Source: Sitta carolinensis
Taxonomy: Eukaryota; Chordata; Aves; Passeriformes; Sittidae
Reading direction: 5' to 3'
Length of the DNA stretch: 64,000 nt
Assembly: GCA_032173965.1 (NCBI GenBank)
Contig: CM063283.1
Coordinates: 16,658,501 to 16,722,500 of the forward strand
Shown: in pieces, positions 9,897 through 22,900 of the stretch
Layout: each line of letters opens with the position of its first letter
How positions within the stretch are numbered: the first letter of the stretch is position 1
The notes under the pieces: generated by a model
Databases searched by the model: none
Told to the model about the DNA's origin: nothing
What the model saw: the letters and a program-made list of their open reading frames with translations, nothing else
Made by a program: the position numbers and the translations under genes

Positions 9897-12800
9897 AGGA
9901 AAAACAGCTTAACCAGCTCAATATTCATAACCACAGTCCAGTAACCATAGAACTCAGACCAACTAATATGATACTCTTCTACTTCAGATAACTGCTTTTA
10001 TCTGCTTTCACTGTAAATTTGTGCATTGGTTTGCTATAGCTGTCTCTGCCTTTCTTGGTAAGATAATGCAGGAAATACAGGCTAAAATACATTAGAGCTC
10101 AGTAGGGTCAGTGGATTGTTTCTGTTTTGCTGTAATCCCTTTTATCTGCAGAGAAATATATAAAGAAGGTAGAGGAAGAAAATTTGATAGTGTACACACC
10201 AGGAAAGGCATTATGTCTGGGGATGAGCAGAAGTCTGAGGATAAATAAATCTTGTAAGATGTGATGGTACCTGCCTAAAGTTTCAAAGTAGGTAGTTCCA
10301 AAGGCTTAGGAAAATGTGTAAGCTTTAATGATGGCCTAACGAGCTAATAGACACATGCACTGACTTTAGGAGTAGGAACAGTGTATGTTCAAAAGGATCT
10401 GTCAGACATTTTGCTTAATTTCTAATGCTGGAGTTTATTTTGGTGACAGATTTGTCCCACCACACTGTGGCATATATTACTGGTGGTAATATCCTAACTG
10501 GGAAACTCCTACAGACATGTACAGGACTAATGTACTCTCCAATGTCTTTAACGGGATCGTGGTCCTCCTGAAAGATGCTCTCAGTCTTGCAAAGGGCAAA
10601 AATATAGTTGGAGATTCTTCGCTGTAAAAACAGAAAAAAAAGATCTTTGAACAGTTTGGGATATTCAGGGCACAGTAAACAATAGTTTTTACTAGGCTGA
10701 AAGTGTATGAAGTGTACTATCTGATTAATTTATTAAATATAGTCATGGGGAGTAGGAAGTTATGTGTGGTCTGGAAAGTGAGGCTGAGGAGATACATTTG
10801 ATAAGTACATGAGAAATAATAGTAATGGTGCCTTAAGTTGGTGTTTCTTGCAGCACAGTAATCAAAATTTAAGTGTAGAGTTTAATTTTCTTCATTATAT
10901 CCACTGAGGTGGTTTATTCCCGAGGTCTCTATAAAAGACTGCTAAACATGTAACACACTAGCTAGATAAGTATCACTGGATGTTATAAATGACAGTAAAA
11001 CTAGAAATTAACAGGGCAATAGGGATGTAAAGAAATAACTACATCCAGGCTGTGGTGGAGAAATGGAAATAAGCAGCCGGAGAAACAAGTAAAAATAGCT
11101 TTGTCTTGGTAGCCCCAAATTTCAGTCTGTCTTCTCATGTCTGAAGCAACAGCTCTGTCAGTTGTCTGTGCTGATGTTCTTTTCATTGGGGGATTTTTTT
11201 AAACTTGACTTGTCAATCTCTTTTGAAATGGCATGGTGTTGAATATCAAAGGGAATAACCTTTTGCTGCACTAGTCTCTGATCTGCCGTACTATCACATT
11301 CCAAATCTTTTCCCAGTTCTCTAATATTTTGAAAAGGGATGGAAATCCTCTATTTTATGGTTTGCAGGAGTTTACATTACTTATATAACCCTGTTTGAAA
11401 AGCATGGTCAAAATAATCATGAGTAGAATGGTAAGGAAATTCCTTTTTGACCAGTATGTGAGAACTTCATACAAGGTCAGTTACGTTAGTTGTTCACATG
11501 TTGAAGTGAAACAACTGTCACAGAGTGTTTAGTAGGAGTTTTTTATACAACCAACAAAACAGGTTCTGAGGCTTGCAGAGGTCCCTAAGCAGAGAATGAG
11601 TCTGTTAACATGTTTTGGTAAAGTTCTGATGGTGCTGAAATCAGCTGACAAGAATTTAAAAAAAATCTCACAGACAAAACAAACCCAACTTGACTTGGAG
11701 TGCTGTTCAAATTTCTGCTCTTTGGTCACATTAGAGAGTCACAGGGTGATTTTATAGTCCTGAGAATTGCTTGGAAAGTTTTGCCTCAGTGAAGGAGGTT
11801 GGGCAGCAGAGAGGTGTGGAAGCAGATTGTTATTCATCATTGCAAGTTTCACAATTTATGGGGGAGAAAAATAGCAAAGTTCTTAAGGGTCTGGCCTTGA
11901 ACTGCGTACCGTGGGTGGGTGAAAAATCTATATGGTAATGCGGAAGAGGTTTTTTTTATATCAGAAAACTTGCTAGGGCTTGAGAGTGTTTGATGATGAA
12001 TGAGAATGTTCTGTAAAACCCAAATTATGTGGCCTTGAGTCTTCAACTCTATTAATAGATGCCAAAGGCAGCTTTTCAATTCCATTAAGTGACCATTGTC
12101 CATTCTTAGAGGTGAGTGTTACTTAACTGCAGTAAATAAATGCTCAGATGCCAGCCTCATAATGGGGTCTTAAATTAACAGCATTGTGAAGCTTTTTCAT
12201 GTTTCACCTGCCTGAAGACTTGTGGGCCCTCCTGTGTGGACCCACACTGCTTATTTCTGTGAGCAAAGGAATGCTGATCTGAAAAAATTAAATGTTAGCT
12301 TCAGAGTATTTGCAAACCTTACATCTCTTTTGGCAAGAGTATGAATCAGCATATAGAATGCTTGAATGACTGTATAAACTTGAAAATTGGAAGATTAATC
12401 TTAGAGCTGGAAGAGGAGAGATTTGGAGGTCAAAAGTGAAACAATACCATATGATTCAATGAATCACTATGTAGTACAAAAAATGGCCTAATAATAGAGT
12501 GAATAGCACAAATACTGTTGTAGCACTTGTTGATGTTGCTCTTCTTTTTTTCTAAAGAAAAATTGGCTATATCTTACATATACATTATGAGAATTTTGAC
12601 ACATTTTTCTAGACTATAGTTTTCAATGTCTCGCCATAGTTATAATCTTGCAGAAAGGTGTGTTTTTACCTCTCTGTTATCATGCCATAATATTAGCTAA
12701 ACATGCTAAACTTGGAAGGAGAGTTAGCCCAATCATTGCATTTCCTTGGCTTCATTGGCTGAGATTTTTGTCATTTCTGTATGCCTTTATTAAATAAATA

Positions 12801-13305
12801 AATCAATCATTCTTGACCATCAAGTGTCAACATTACTGCGGAGGAGACACTGCAGAGATATAAATGCACATTTACTAAGGTGCAATTTTTAATTTCTCTG
12901 AATGTCTACTGGCTAAATGTTGCTTTGTTCAGAAGGGACTATGTGCCACTGGTTGTGAATTTTCTAGTGAGGATTCATGGAAAACTATGTAAGATTCTAA
13001 ACATCAAACATTCTGTCTTTCCTTCACCTCTGAAGCTTGTACAGATATCCAAGCTCAGGGAAGCCTTTGGGCTCAGAAGCATCCATGATTAGATGTCTTG
13101 CCTACTTGGATTCCCCTTCAAACGAGTTTCCCTGATTGCTTCCATGCACGGTATTATGGATATTTGAAGTACATGAACTCCAGGATCCAGCACCCACTAG
13201 ATGGAATATCCATCCCATGAGATAAAATGATAAATAAATATCCCTGGACACAGCCAGAGTCCATAATTGTGAATGGACCTGAACAGGTGAATCAAATGTG
13301 GTGGT
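9897..13305. other. Non-coding stretch, nothing recognised
   Basis: No exon, RNA gene or repeat family recognised on either strand. Open frames here reach at most 84 codons and look random. A short AAATAAATAAAT-type run near 12790-12805 is the only simple repeat. Confidence 0.55.
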
Positions 13306-13390
13306 GGACTCTATGAGTAGGAGACTGGATCGGATATTCTGTAGAAATCCCTTTCAACCCAATTTATTCTTTAATCCTATCATCCTTCCT
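13306..13390 (+). mobile_element. CR1 LINE 3'-end relic
   Basis: The stretch has the order typical of CR1 3' ends: a GGAGACTGGAT block, then CCCTTTCAACCCAATTTATTC, then degenerate copies of the short terminal repeat (ATTCTTTAATCCTATCATCC). Only the last ~80 bp is recognisable; anything upstream is too diverged to call. CR1 has no poly-A tail and ends in such short repeats, which is what is seen. Confidence 0.55.
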
Positions 13391-14057
13391 TGCATTTAAA
13401 TTTGCACCTGGAAGCACTGGAGCACCAGCATCACAATAAAGTTGGAGATTTGCCTTGGACTTCTCAGCAGGAATAGATGCTTCAGAGCATTGGTCTGACT
13501 GGAGACGTAACTGCAACCAGGTTCTCAGTCATTGCAGTGTGTCTTTGTGCTATATTTTCTGCCTTTGTGGAGACAAACTCTCTGTATTTCCCTGTGCAAT
13601 TGCAACAGTTGGCATAATATTGTATTTTGAAGCAAGTAACCTAGACATTTTTCTTTTTGGAATTAAAAGTTTCCACAGACATAAATTTTCTTAAAAAAAA
13701 AAACAAAACAAAAAACCAACAAAAAAAAAACCTACATTGGAAATTAAATAAAACTTTTTCTTCAAAATTATTGCATTTCCTATCAAATTGCATCAGTCCT
13801 AATAAGAGCTGATGAAATAGTGATATTTCTTTTTTTACAAAGCCACTCAGTTATTTCCTGAAAGACCATCACTAAATTTGCTCTATATTTTAACTACTTC
13901 TTTTACTATGATTCAGACAAGGACTTACATAGGTTAGCCGAAGATCCTAATCTTGAAATAACTTTACTTTTGCATATGCCTGTTGTCTGGGGACTTTTCC
14001 AAAATAACTTGTGTAGTTTGTTAGGGTTCTTTTTGTTTTCCTTAGAAGAAATATGTT

Positions 14058-14061
<4 letters not shown>
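13391..14061. other. Non-coding stretch with A-rich run
   Basis: No gene recognised. An A-rich stretch at about 13693-13731 is interrupted by single C bases. An open frame of 79 codons at 13455-13694 has no recognisable similarity. Confidence 0.5.

Positions 14062-14106
<45 letters not shown>
14062..14106. repeat. 45-base T homopolymer
   Basis: An uninterrupted run of 45 T. No CR1 or gene sequence lies at its minus-strand 5' side that would make it the poly-A tail of a retrocopy. Exact length should be treated as uncertain because homopolymers of this size are prone to sequencing error. Confidence 0.9.
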
Positions 14107-14111
<5 letters not shown>

Positions 14112-16083
14112 TCCTATGAACCACTGAACTTGTTTCAATATTTCCAGTTTACAAAGTGTCAATTTAGAGATGGACTATTTCTCAAATGTGAAACTCAGGG
14201 CTGTATATGATAGACAGTACTAGAAATGTAATATGCTTACTATAACCATATTACAGCAAACCATCAGACTCCTATCAACTGATGTTATGGCAAATAAAAT
14301 GGTGATTTTTTGTGAACAAAAGCCTGAAACAAAACCCATAAGAGAAACGTTTATACTTAAAAATCTATTAGCAGCTAAGCATGTGTTATGAAGATCAGTG
14401 TCAGTGTTTGACACCTGTAGTTTTACTTCTTTTTTTAATGGCACATAGAATTCATGTGGAAAAGAGATAGGAGGCAGAGCTTTGACCTTGGTATGTGCCC
14501 TTAACTAACTTCAAATTAACATCTCAAGCATCTCAAGCAACATCAGAACATCTCAAAAGGCAGCTGAAATCATGGAAGACAAACACAACTAATTATCACT
14601 AATATAATGATAACTGTATGAACTACAACTCATCTCTCATTGATATTTTATTACTGTTGTTTCCATTTCTTATTATCCTTTCTTTAGAATTGAGAACAAT
14701 GCAGAGATTAGTTTAACAATTCAAAGAGCTGTACTCGTCTGCTTACCAGGTCCCTTTCCCTTTCTGCAGTTTTAGTTTCCAAACACAGTAAACAGTTACA
14801 GACTGAGTAATTGTAACCTCTCACTGCCTTTTGTTTTCATGTTTGTTTCCTGCAATAAAGCAGATTTAATTCCATTCATTTATTCAGTCTGACAGGTGGG
14901 TTACATCAGTACAGCATGAGAATGGGTAAAACATCTTTTTGCTGGAAGCCTTGCAATCTAGGTAATTTTATTTATTTTCGTGTAATAAACATCTAATCCA
15001 TGGTCAGACACTGCCTGGAGCCTCTGTTTGTCTGCAGTGTTGGAAGGGATTTTATTCATGCGATGTGTCTCAATCTTATGAGTCTTGAAAAAGACTGTGA
15101 ACCAGAAACAATTGCAAAATCAATGCTTCAAGAGCTCCCTCCTTTTTGGAAAGTTTGCCACTTATCTAGTCTCCATATTTAAATGGTAGAATGTTAATAA
15201 ACTTAGGGTTTGAGTTTCTGAGCTACCACCAAAAGAAGTTAGTCAAAAAAGAAACTATGAGAGGTGAAGGGAACTGGGAAATTGAAAGTCTTTTGAGTTA
15301 AATATACAATACTGACAATTTAGGAAATGTTGATGGGGATGCATTTTGTTTTTTCAATGATAAGTGTTGTACTATTTATTAGCTGTTTTTGGAGCTGGCT
15401 GATATGTGATCACAAAATTACCTGTCTTTTAGAAAAGCTTTAAAATTAATTCTGTTGAAATGAGTAGAAACAAATCTACTTTTTAAAGAATTTGGAATTG
15501 GTTTTGTTTCCCTGATGACTCAGATTCACAAGGAAAGATCTCATAGACCTTGCTTATTTAGCTGATCAAATTAGACTGGTGATCAGCCTTTTACTGAGAC
15601 TTTCCAGTCATTAGCTCATAAACTTTAGTTCACTTGAACTGGAGAACTGAGATGTAGCCTGTCCAGCCTCAAAAAATCAAGTTTCCCCACCCTGGATTAT
15701 GCTTTATTTCCAGTGAGTAGGGCAGGCTGTCGTCTGTCAGATCTCTGGTAGGCAGATCACACCAGTCTCTGCCTGGTTACGCTTCAAACCATGAACGAAT
15801 GGGGCAGCCACCCCTCAGGTGAGTTTAATCTGTTGGTACTGGGAAGATGAAACCCTTTTTGGCCCAGGTCAATCCCATTTCCTAGGAAAGTTGTCTCTTT
15901 CTGACCATACTGAGCAGCTACTCCGTAAAACATTGTCTGTCTCTTGCAGCTTGTGGTGCATAGGAGTGAGTGAGTGTTTTGGGAAGCAACCAGGTTCACA
16001 GGTAGATTGAGTTGGAAAATCTCTTTGTTTAATCATCTTTTAAAAAGGCTTTCAGATAGAAAAATAGGGAATAAGTGCACTTT

Positions 16084-16088
<5 letters not shown>
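14107..16088. other. Non-coding stretch, nothing recognised
   Basis: No exon or repeat family recognised. A small run of repeated CATCTCAAGCA-like words occurs near 14520-14565. Short frames such as 15000-15182 show no known domain. Confidence 0.5.

Positions 16089-16134
<46 letters not shown>
16089..16134. repeat. Compound dinucleotide microsatellite (AT)15(AC)8
   Basis: Fifteen AT units at 16089-16118 pass directly into eight AC units at 16119-16134. The frames crossing it with Tyr-Ile and Thr-His repeats are translations of the microsatellite and not genes. Confidence 0.95.
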
Positions 16135-19100
16135 TGCCCCATCTGCATATTTTACCTGGGTGAGGAAAATCTCTCTCTCACCTGGCCACCAGATGGGGGC
16201 ATTGCAAAGATATTGATTAATTGGCAATTTTATCATATCAGTGAGCCATTTGCAAATAAAAATCATCTCCCTTTGTCTTTTATTCCACATTTTTATGAGC
16301 ATTGCACACAGATGAAATGCCTCATCAATTAATTTGAAATAACATTTAAAAGCCCTTAAGAAAACACCTGATAAAATTTCAAAGGATTGCTGAGATTTTA
16401 AAGGCAGATTTTTTTTAAGTTTTTTTGGATGTTGTTTCTTGGGTTTGATTCCTACTTCTCACTGTTGGACATAAAAGGCTTTTTCGCTTATCAGTTTTGT
16501 CATTAGTTTGCCAGATGCTGCTTTAGCAAGCATTAAAAAATCCTGCTTTTTATTGCATATGAAAATACAGTGTAGGTTGTGTTTTTCATTTGATAGCCAC
16601 CATCCATTTTCATGATAGGTTAAATTATCCCACTATGTTTCGTAAAGAGAAAGAGCTTGATTCTGTTTTGATTTTTTTCTTAATCCTCTAAGGCAGCTGA
16701 ACAACTAGGAAATTTCTCTGCAAGCTTAAAAAAACCATCATGGTTTCAAGTTGTCTATATGTGAATGTTGGTTTAAATATATTAGGAATGGGGTTTGTCC
16801 AGTTATAAACTAGAAAAAAAGATAAAAACTTGCATAATTCATGGAAATTCCATGATGTAAAAATCCATTCTCTTGATTGAAATTTTCAAAACGTAGCTTT
16901 GAAGTAAGAAATTAAGGATTTATACATTAAGCAGATGATTATTTAGGGTATTTTCTAAATATTATTTTTTCTTATTGAACAAGACCTTTCTTAGAAAATA
17001 TCCCATACAGGGAGATATATAACTGCATGTTTCCAAATAAAAGGTAGATTAATTCTTTTACTTAGTGCCAAAACTTTAATGAATAAAAAGGAAAAAAAAC
17101 CTCATTTACAGAACTGTGATGTTCCTTAAATAGAAGTTGGGCAATTTTAATGAATTTTTATGACTTAATGACATCAATTCATGCCATGTCTGTAATCTTT
17201 ATCATGAGAGATAGAAAATGTCCTGCAGTTTGCTGATCTGATAAAGCAAACAGATTTGATGAGAAACAGCAGAATGAAAACAGATAAGATATGCTTTATA
17301 GGTCTCTTTGTATTGCTCCAATAAGGTGAAAAGAGTATTTCTGACATTTTTGAAGACTAGGGATAGCTTTTTAAATTTGCTTGATAATAAATTTCTATTT
17401 CTTGTACTGAGCTGCATTCTGCATTCTCTTTTAGAGTGAAAAAGGTGCAACATAACTTAGTGAAAAGCTTTTTAGTTGTGGTGGAAAAAAGCATGTGAAA
17501 TAGTTTTTATTTCAAAACTTTATTTTTAAGAGACAAGTGGGGAAGTTGAAGGCATAGTTAGTTCCTTATCTTCCCACAATGTATCTTCCCACTCTGAGTA
17601 ACACTGTTTGCACATTTATATTCAGAGTATATAAATTCACCCAGTTTAGTCAAGCTGTCTTTCTATAACTTGCTTCTGCTCCCTTCTTAAGCAGATTGTC
17701 TTTTGCCTTTGAGTTTCTGCTGCACTTTTAAATGTTTCCTAATTTTCTCCCTTTGTTTTTGATAGAGAGCCCCTGACATGGACAGTACATATGCGTGACT
17801 ATTTGTAGAGATGCTGTATATATTCTCTATGAAGGTGGCTGCATCACTGCCTGGACATCCAAATCTCTTCACAAGAAGCTGAGGGTTTTGGTTGGTTTGT
17901 TTATTTGTTTACATATGGTTTTTTGCCATCAGATCATACAGAAAACACTTATCTGTTTTATCTTTTGCCCCAGACACATTATTGATACATAAAAACTTGT
18001 AAAATACCTTAAAGGAATAGTTAAATCTAAGTCCTCAGACAATATTTTGCCGGTTAACTTTCTGTATCTGATAATGGGTTTTAAACAAGTGGGTAAGGTG
18101 CATAAAGGAGTTATACAGAGAACATAATGCAAACAGTTACAGTAAGCTCAGTATCTCAAAGTTATTAAGATGCAAATTTTTATTTGTTCATATTTATACT
18201 TGCATATCTTCTGAATTGCTTTTTCTCTCCTTTTCACTTGATTTTGCATGAGGAAAGATAAAAGCCCTTAATATGTATGACAAACGTTGATGTGATTTGC
18301 AGCCCAATGCCAATGGTCCATAACCCCTGTTTAAAGGATCCTGAGCTAATATTAAGGAACTCTAAAGGGGGTCAGTGACATCCCTAAATGAAATACCAGA
18401 TAAGTAAAAAAGATTCCCAAGTGTAAGAAGTGATGCCTTTTGGGTCAGTGTTTTCGTGAGTGGTGTTAACCTAAGTTCCTTTGACTTGACATGCAACAGT
18501 TCTAAATCTCTGCCTCCTAAATCTCTGCTACATACAAATAAAAAAAGTTTATTTAAGACCCAAGTTTACACTTGTAGAAATCTGCAATTGAAGAAACAAA
18601 GTCTCTCTCCCTTCTCTTGTTTTCTACCGACAGCTAACCCCAGTGTATTGTCAGCTTGTCATCTGCTTCTGGCATTTCTGGAGAGGGCAGTGGCGCTCAT
18701 CCTTGTCCTCTCACTCGCTCTTGTTTACTATGCAGGTGTTTCCCTTACTTGCTGTGCAGCTGGGACACATAAGGAAAAAAACAAGTCTGTAGAATATAAA
18801 TGATTGTGGTAAACTTAAAATGGGATTCCAGTTGGATGAAGCACAGTGTGCTTTCAGGTATTTCTGACAGTTTTGCTGACAAAGGGATCTAGCTGTACAG
18901 GTTACATTCACTGAATAGGTATGAAAATAAAATTGTAAAAACAGTCAGAGTCTTGCTAAAAATTCTGATATGCAAGACCACATTTTTGTATCTGTTCCAA
19001 GGCAGGAGTAATGGAATGACAGGTAATTTTTTCGCTGGTAGTTACATTTACTCCCTCCAAATTTATACAAGCTGTTGAAGAAAAGAAAAAGCCAGTGCAT

Positions 19101-19592
19101 ATGCAGTGCCAGCCACTTCATCCCAGTTACAAAGAAGAGTTGCAGAGACATTTAAATTTTTTTTTCCCTTTTTTCCTCATCCTATCATGATACATCTGTG
19201 TAGCAGAATTTTTTTTCAAAACCCTCATTCAAAGTGTGGTGTATCTTGATTTCCCATGTATTTTTATCTTGTGGATAGACTTTTCTTTTGTCTGAGAAGG
19301 CATTTTCTGATTGAAGTATTTTCCTCTAACTTTCAAGAAAATATTTCTAGTACCATGGAAAAGTTGATCTTCTGCTTTAGTCTGTGAAATCTCTTTTCAC
19401 TGATTAGGTACCTACTTTGTAAAAAGGTGTAGGAATGTAATGGTTCACTACTGGTAAGAGTTATTTTATCAGTTGGAATAAAATTTAGCAATGAAGTTAG
19501 AAATGTCTTGGGAGACAAACACAGAGGCAGCCTTACTGCCTAGGCATTAGTTTTCAAAGGGACTAGGCTTAAAAAAGGTTTGACTTCTCTTA
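16135..19592. other. Non-coding stretch, nothing recognised
   Basis: No gene or repeat family recognised. The longest frame, 115 codons at 18456-18803 on the + strand, has no domain I know. It includes a hydrophobic stretch but no supporting splice or promoter signal was seen. Confidence 0.5.
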
Positions 19593-19925
19593 AAATCATA
19601 AAATGGTGTTGGTTTTAAGGGACCCTTAAACATCATCTCCTTCCAATTTCCCATGGGCAGGAACACCTACTAGATGAGGTTGCTCCAAGCACCATCCAAC
19701 TTGTCCTTGAATACTTCCAGGGATGGGGCATCTACAACCTCTCTGGATGACCTGTTCCAGGGCCTCACCATCCTTACAGTCAAGAATTTCTTCCTAATAG
19801 CTAATCTAAACATACCCTCCCTCCAGTTTGAAGCCAAACCCCCTTGTCCTACCACTGCATGCCTGGTAGAAGGATTTTTTTTGCTCTGCCCCACTCCTTA
19901 TCACCTGCATGTCTTGGGCAGCTCT
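19593..19925 (-). mobile_element. CR1 LINE 3' end, antisense, about 330 bp
   Basis: On the + strand this is the reverse complement of a CR1 3' end. Recognisable blocks in order are an ATCATAAAATGG terminus, AAGGGACCCTTAAACATCATC, CCCATGGGCAGGAACACC, CCATCCAACTTGTCCTTGAA, CTTCCAGGGATGGGGCATC, AAGAATTTCTTCCTAATA and a CCCCTTGTCCTACCACT block. The minus strand therefore holds the end of the reverse transcriptase frame plus the 3' UTR. It is 5'-truncated, as most CR1 copies are, and no functional product is possible. Confidence 0.92.
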
Positions 19926-22900
19926 TGAATCCTCTTCTGTTCTTTTGAAAGGCTGCACAGCATTTCAGGATTTTAGCAGGTTGCTCTAATGGTCTTCAGG
20001 ACAGGGCTGAAGGGCAGCTGAATAAATGAACACAGATCCTGAGGTCCTCCTTGCAAATCACCTAAATAAAGCTGTGCTAGTCCATAACACTCCAGGAGCA
20101 CATATAATTAGTACACAAATTAAAATCAAGAAACGAAGCTTAACCCAGAACTTGGATGCCTGAGTCACCCATGTGACCATGCATATGGAACAAGGGTGGT
20201 ACTGTTCTGCTGGCATGAACATCTCAGGTATCAGCGCAGAAAAAATTTGCACCCTAAGTGCAGGAAGATTAGTCCTGGCAAGAGAGTGTTACAAGATGAA
20301 GCAAGATGTAGTGAAGGGATGGATGACTGGGACTGGAGAGGAAAATTGGAGAAAACATGGTTTCAGTTTTCTTTATAATTTATGGTAAGGTTTTGTTTTA
20401 AAAGTAATTCTAAAACTAGCAGAGTGTATGTTTGAATTGTTTTGCTTAGACCCAGAAAACAATTTTTCAGAGCTGTCACACAGATGCAGTATTAGAACTT
20501 GTGGGATCAGAGAAACAGGAAAAATAACAACTTTCTTTTTTTTCCCCATGGACATTTCAAATGCCCAGGATAAGTATTTATGACACATGCAACCATTCCT
20601 GAAATCAAAGGCTCATTAGAGCTGCAGATAAAATGCTCTAATTAAATGGTTAGCTGTAACATTCTTTTTATGTTGATGTCTACAAATGAACTCAGCTAGG
20701 GGTTCCTACAATGCCAGTACTAAATGTAGAGATCTAAAGCAGCCATTGCTCTTGGAGCTGTACTATAAAACTTGTGTCTGCTGTTTATGATCTATTTTTT
20801 TTCATCTCCAGAATAAAGAATCTACTGACACTGGGCAGTGCTATTTTCACTTTTCATGTCTGTACTCTTTCCTCTCTGAAATAGCTTTGCTCTTCATTTT
20901 GTTGCTAAGAGAAAAGAAATGTTGCTGGGGAAAAAGTGTCCAGCACATACTGATGTGTCCTCTGTTAGATGTCAAAAGCATTCCTCCTAAATATTTTCAT
21001 GTGCATACAGTGGACATGAGGGAAAGCAAAGGTGGAATGGCTAGCCTTGCTCAATGATGTTCAAAAGTATACCTCCAAATACTCTGTAGTGTACTTCTTT
21101 ATTTTTTCCTAACCCAAGGAAAGGATAAAACAACAAGTCTAAACCTTAAGGTGTTTTTTATTTTACCTTACTCATTTAGAAGTGAAGTTTGTTCTTCCAT
21201 GTTAAAATGTCTCATGTTATATGGTCAGGATGTGCAAAAAACCCTCAGGAAAAGAACAGCCTGGGTGTGGCTGAGGAAGTGGTTTGTTCCTCCTAGGTTT
21301 GCTCTTAAAACTGTGAGCATCATCCTGTTGAAGCTCACAACTACCATGGTGTCTGTGGCACATGCCAGGAGCAGCAGGCAGAGCTGTTTAGTGGACTGTC
21401 CTTAGCTGTTTACTCAGCTTTACTCCATAGTGTAGAATTAAACCTTCCAGTTCACAGTGTCTAAATCACATGATTTAGATGGCTGAGAATGTGTAAAGTG
21501 AAAATCTTCTGGGGAGGAAAAGGCAGTCCCTGTGCCATCCTAGAATCAGGGCTGTGTGTTCTCAGTTATCAGCAGTATATTGCTGGAATATGGAAAAGGC
21601 ATCCCTAGAGCATGGATCTTCACTTCTTCATTAGATATCCTGTGCTAAGGATGCTCCAGGATAGGTTGTTCTACCTCACGCTTTGTGTGCTTGTACTTAC
21701 ACACATTTCATCAGCCCATTTGATCATTTCATCAGCCTTTCAAACACACTAGTTGACATGTTCCACTAAAATGGTTTGTGGCTGCAAGCAACTTGGAGAG
21801 ACATTGAAAATTAAAAGTAGGTAGGTAACACTTGGTTCAAAGAAGCTGGTAAAGCCTGATGTTTTAAAAATCTAAAGAAGTTGAAAGGAAATGGTTAAAT
21901 GTTATCACAGTTTTATCATGCTATTTTACATAAAATTATGTATCTGGTAGATTTTGGCCTATCAAGACTTTGTTCTAGCATGACCTAAATTAGGATTTCT
22001 GTTGTCTTAAAGAAGAAGCAAAAATAGTGGATTCAGAAATAATGATGTACAGCTGTGTGTTAGTATGGTTTCTGCAAAGTCCCTGGATTGGGTCCTTATA
22101 TGGGAGAGTTGCACCCAGTGACTTCTGCTGTAAGGAATGCTTTGCCTCCTCTGGTCATCCACAAATCATCATGAACAAAAGGGGACAAAATTTGCTGTAT
22201 TCTCCCAAGCTATTCTGCTCCTAGCCTAAGCCTAACTTTGGTCAGGAAACAACCAGAGAAAGGACTTGTGACTTTCTTTTCTAGAATTTCTGTTTGCTGG
22301 TTTCCAACCATAAACAGTTTTCCTTTCCATTTTACCTCTGAACTAATTTAAAATTATCCTTTGAATACCTTTGGGTTTTGAGGTGAACAATTAACTCACT
22401 TCTGGGGCATTTTTTTCTTTTACCTCTCAGAGTTGCATTATGCAGCATGGTTCTGGAGATCCCTGCCTGTGGTCCAGTCATGCTTTTTGGCTTGACAGAG
22501 CAGGACTGTAGAGAGCCAGTACATGTCTGTGAGCCAGTGGTGTCCTGTCAGCACAAGGGAAGGAGCCCAGTGCTCTGCCATCCATGCCTTCATCAGTGCT
22601 TTGTGTTAGGACCTCAGATCCACGCCACAGCCCCTACTTCAACTCAGCTTGCAAAACTGTTTCTTCTTGGAGAAACAAAAGGAATTAAAGTCAAAGGTGC
22701 TTCTAATGATAATAAATGCAGATGAACAAATTGAGGTGATTAGGGAGTTTTAATCACACCCTCCTTTGTGTTGAGTTCATTGTCTACTGTGGAATTGTTA
22801 GAAATCATAAAAGTCACTGTCCCTTTTTTTGTGTCTTGTAAAACACAGCTATTATCTCACTCATCTCTCTCAAGGATCAAGATTACAGATGGTTATTCTT

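Noticed and set aside
16033..16332. Frames with Tyr-Ile and Thr-His repeats
   Set aside because: Direct translation of the AT/AC microsatellite.
18456..18803. 115-codon frame as a small membrane protein gene
   Set aside because: No recognisable family and no promoter or splice support; frames this long are expected by chance in 64 kb.
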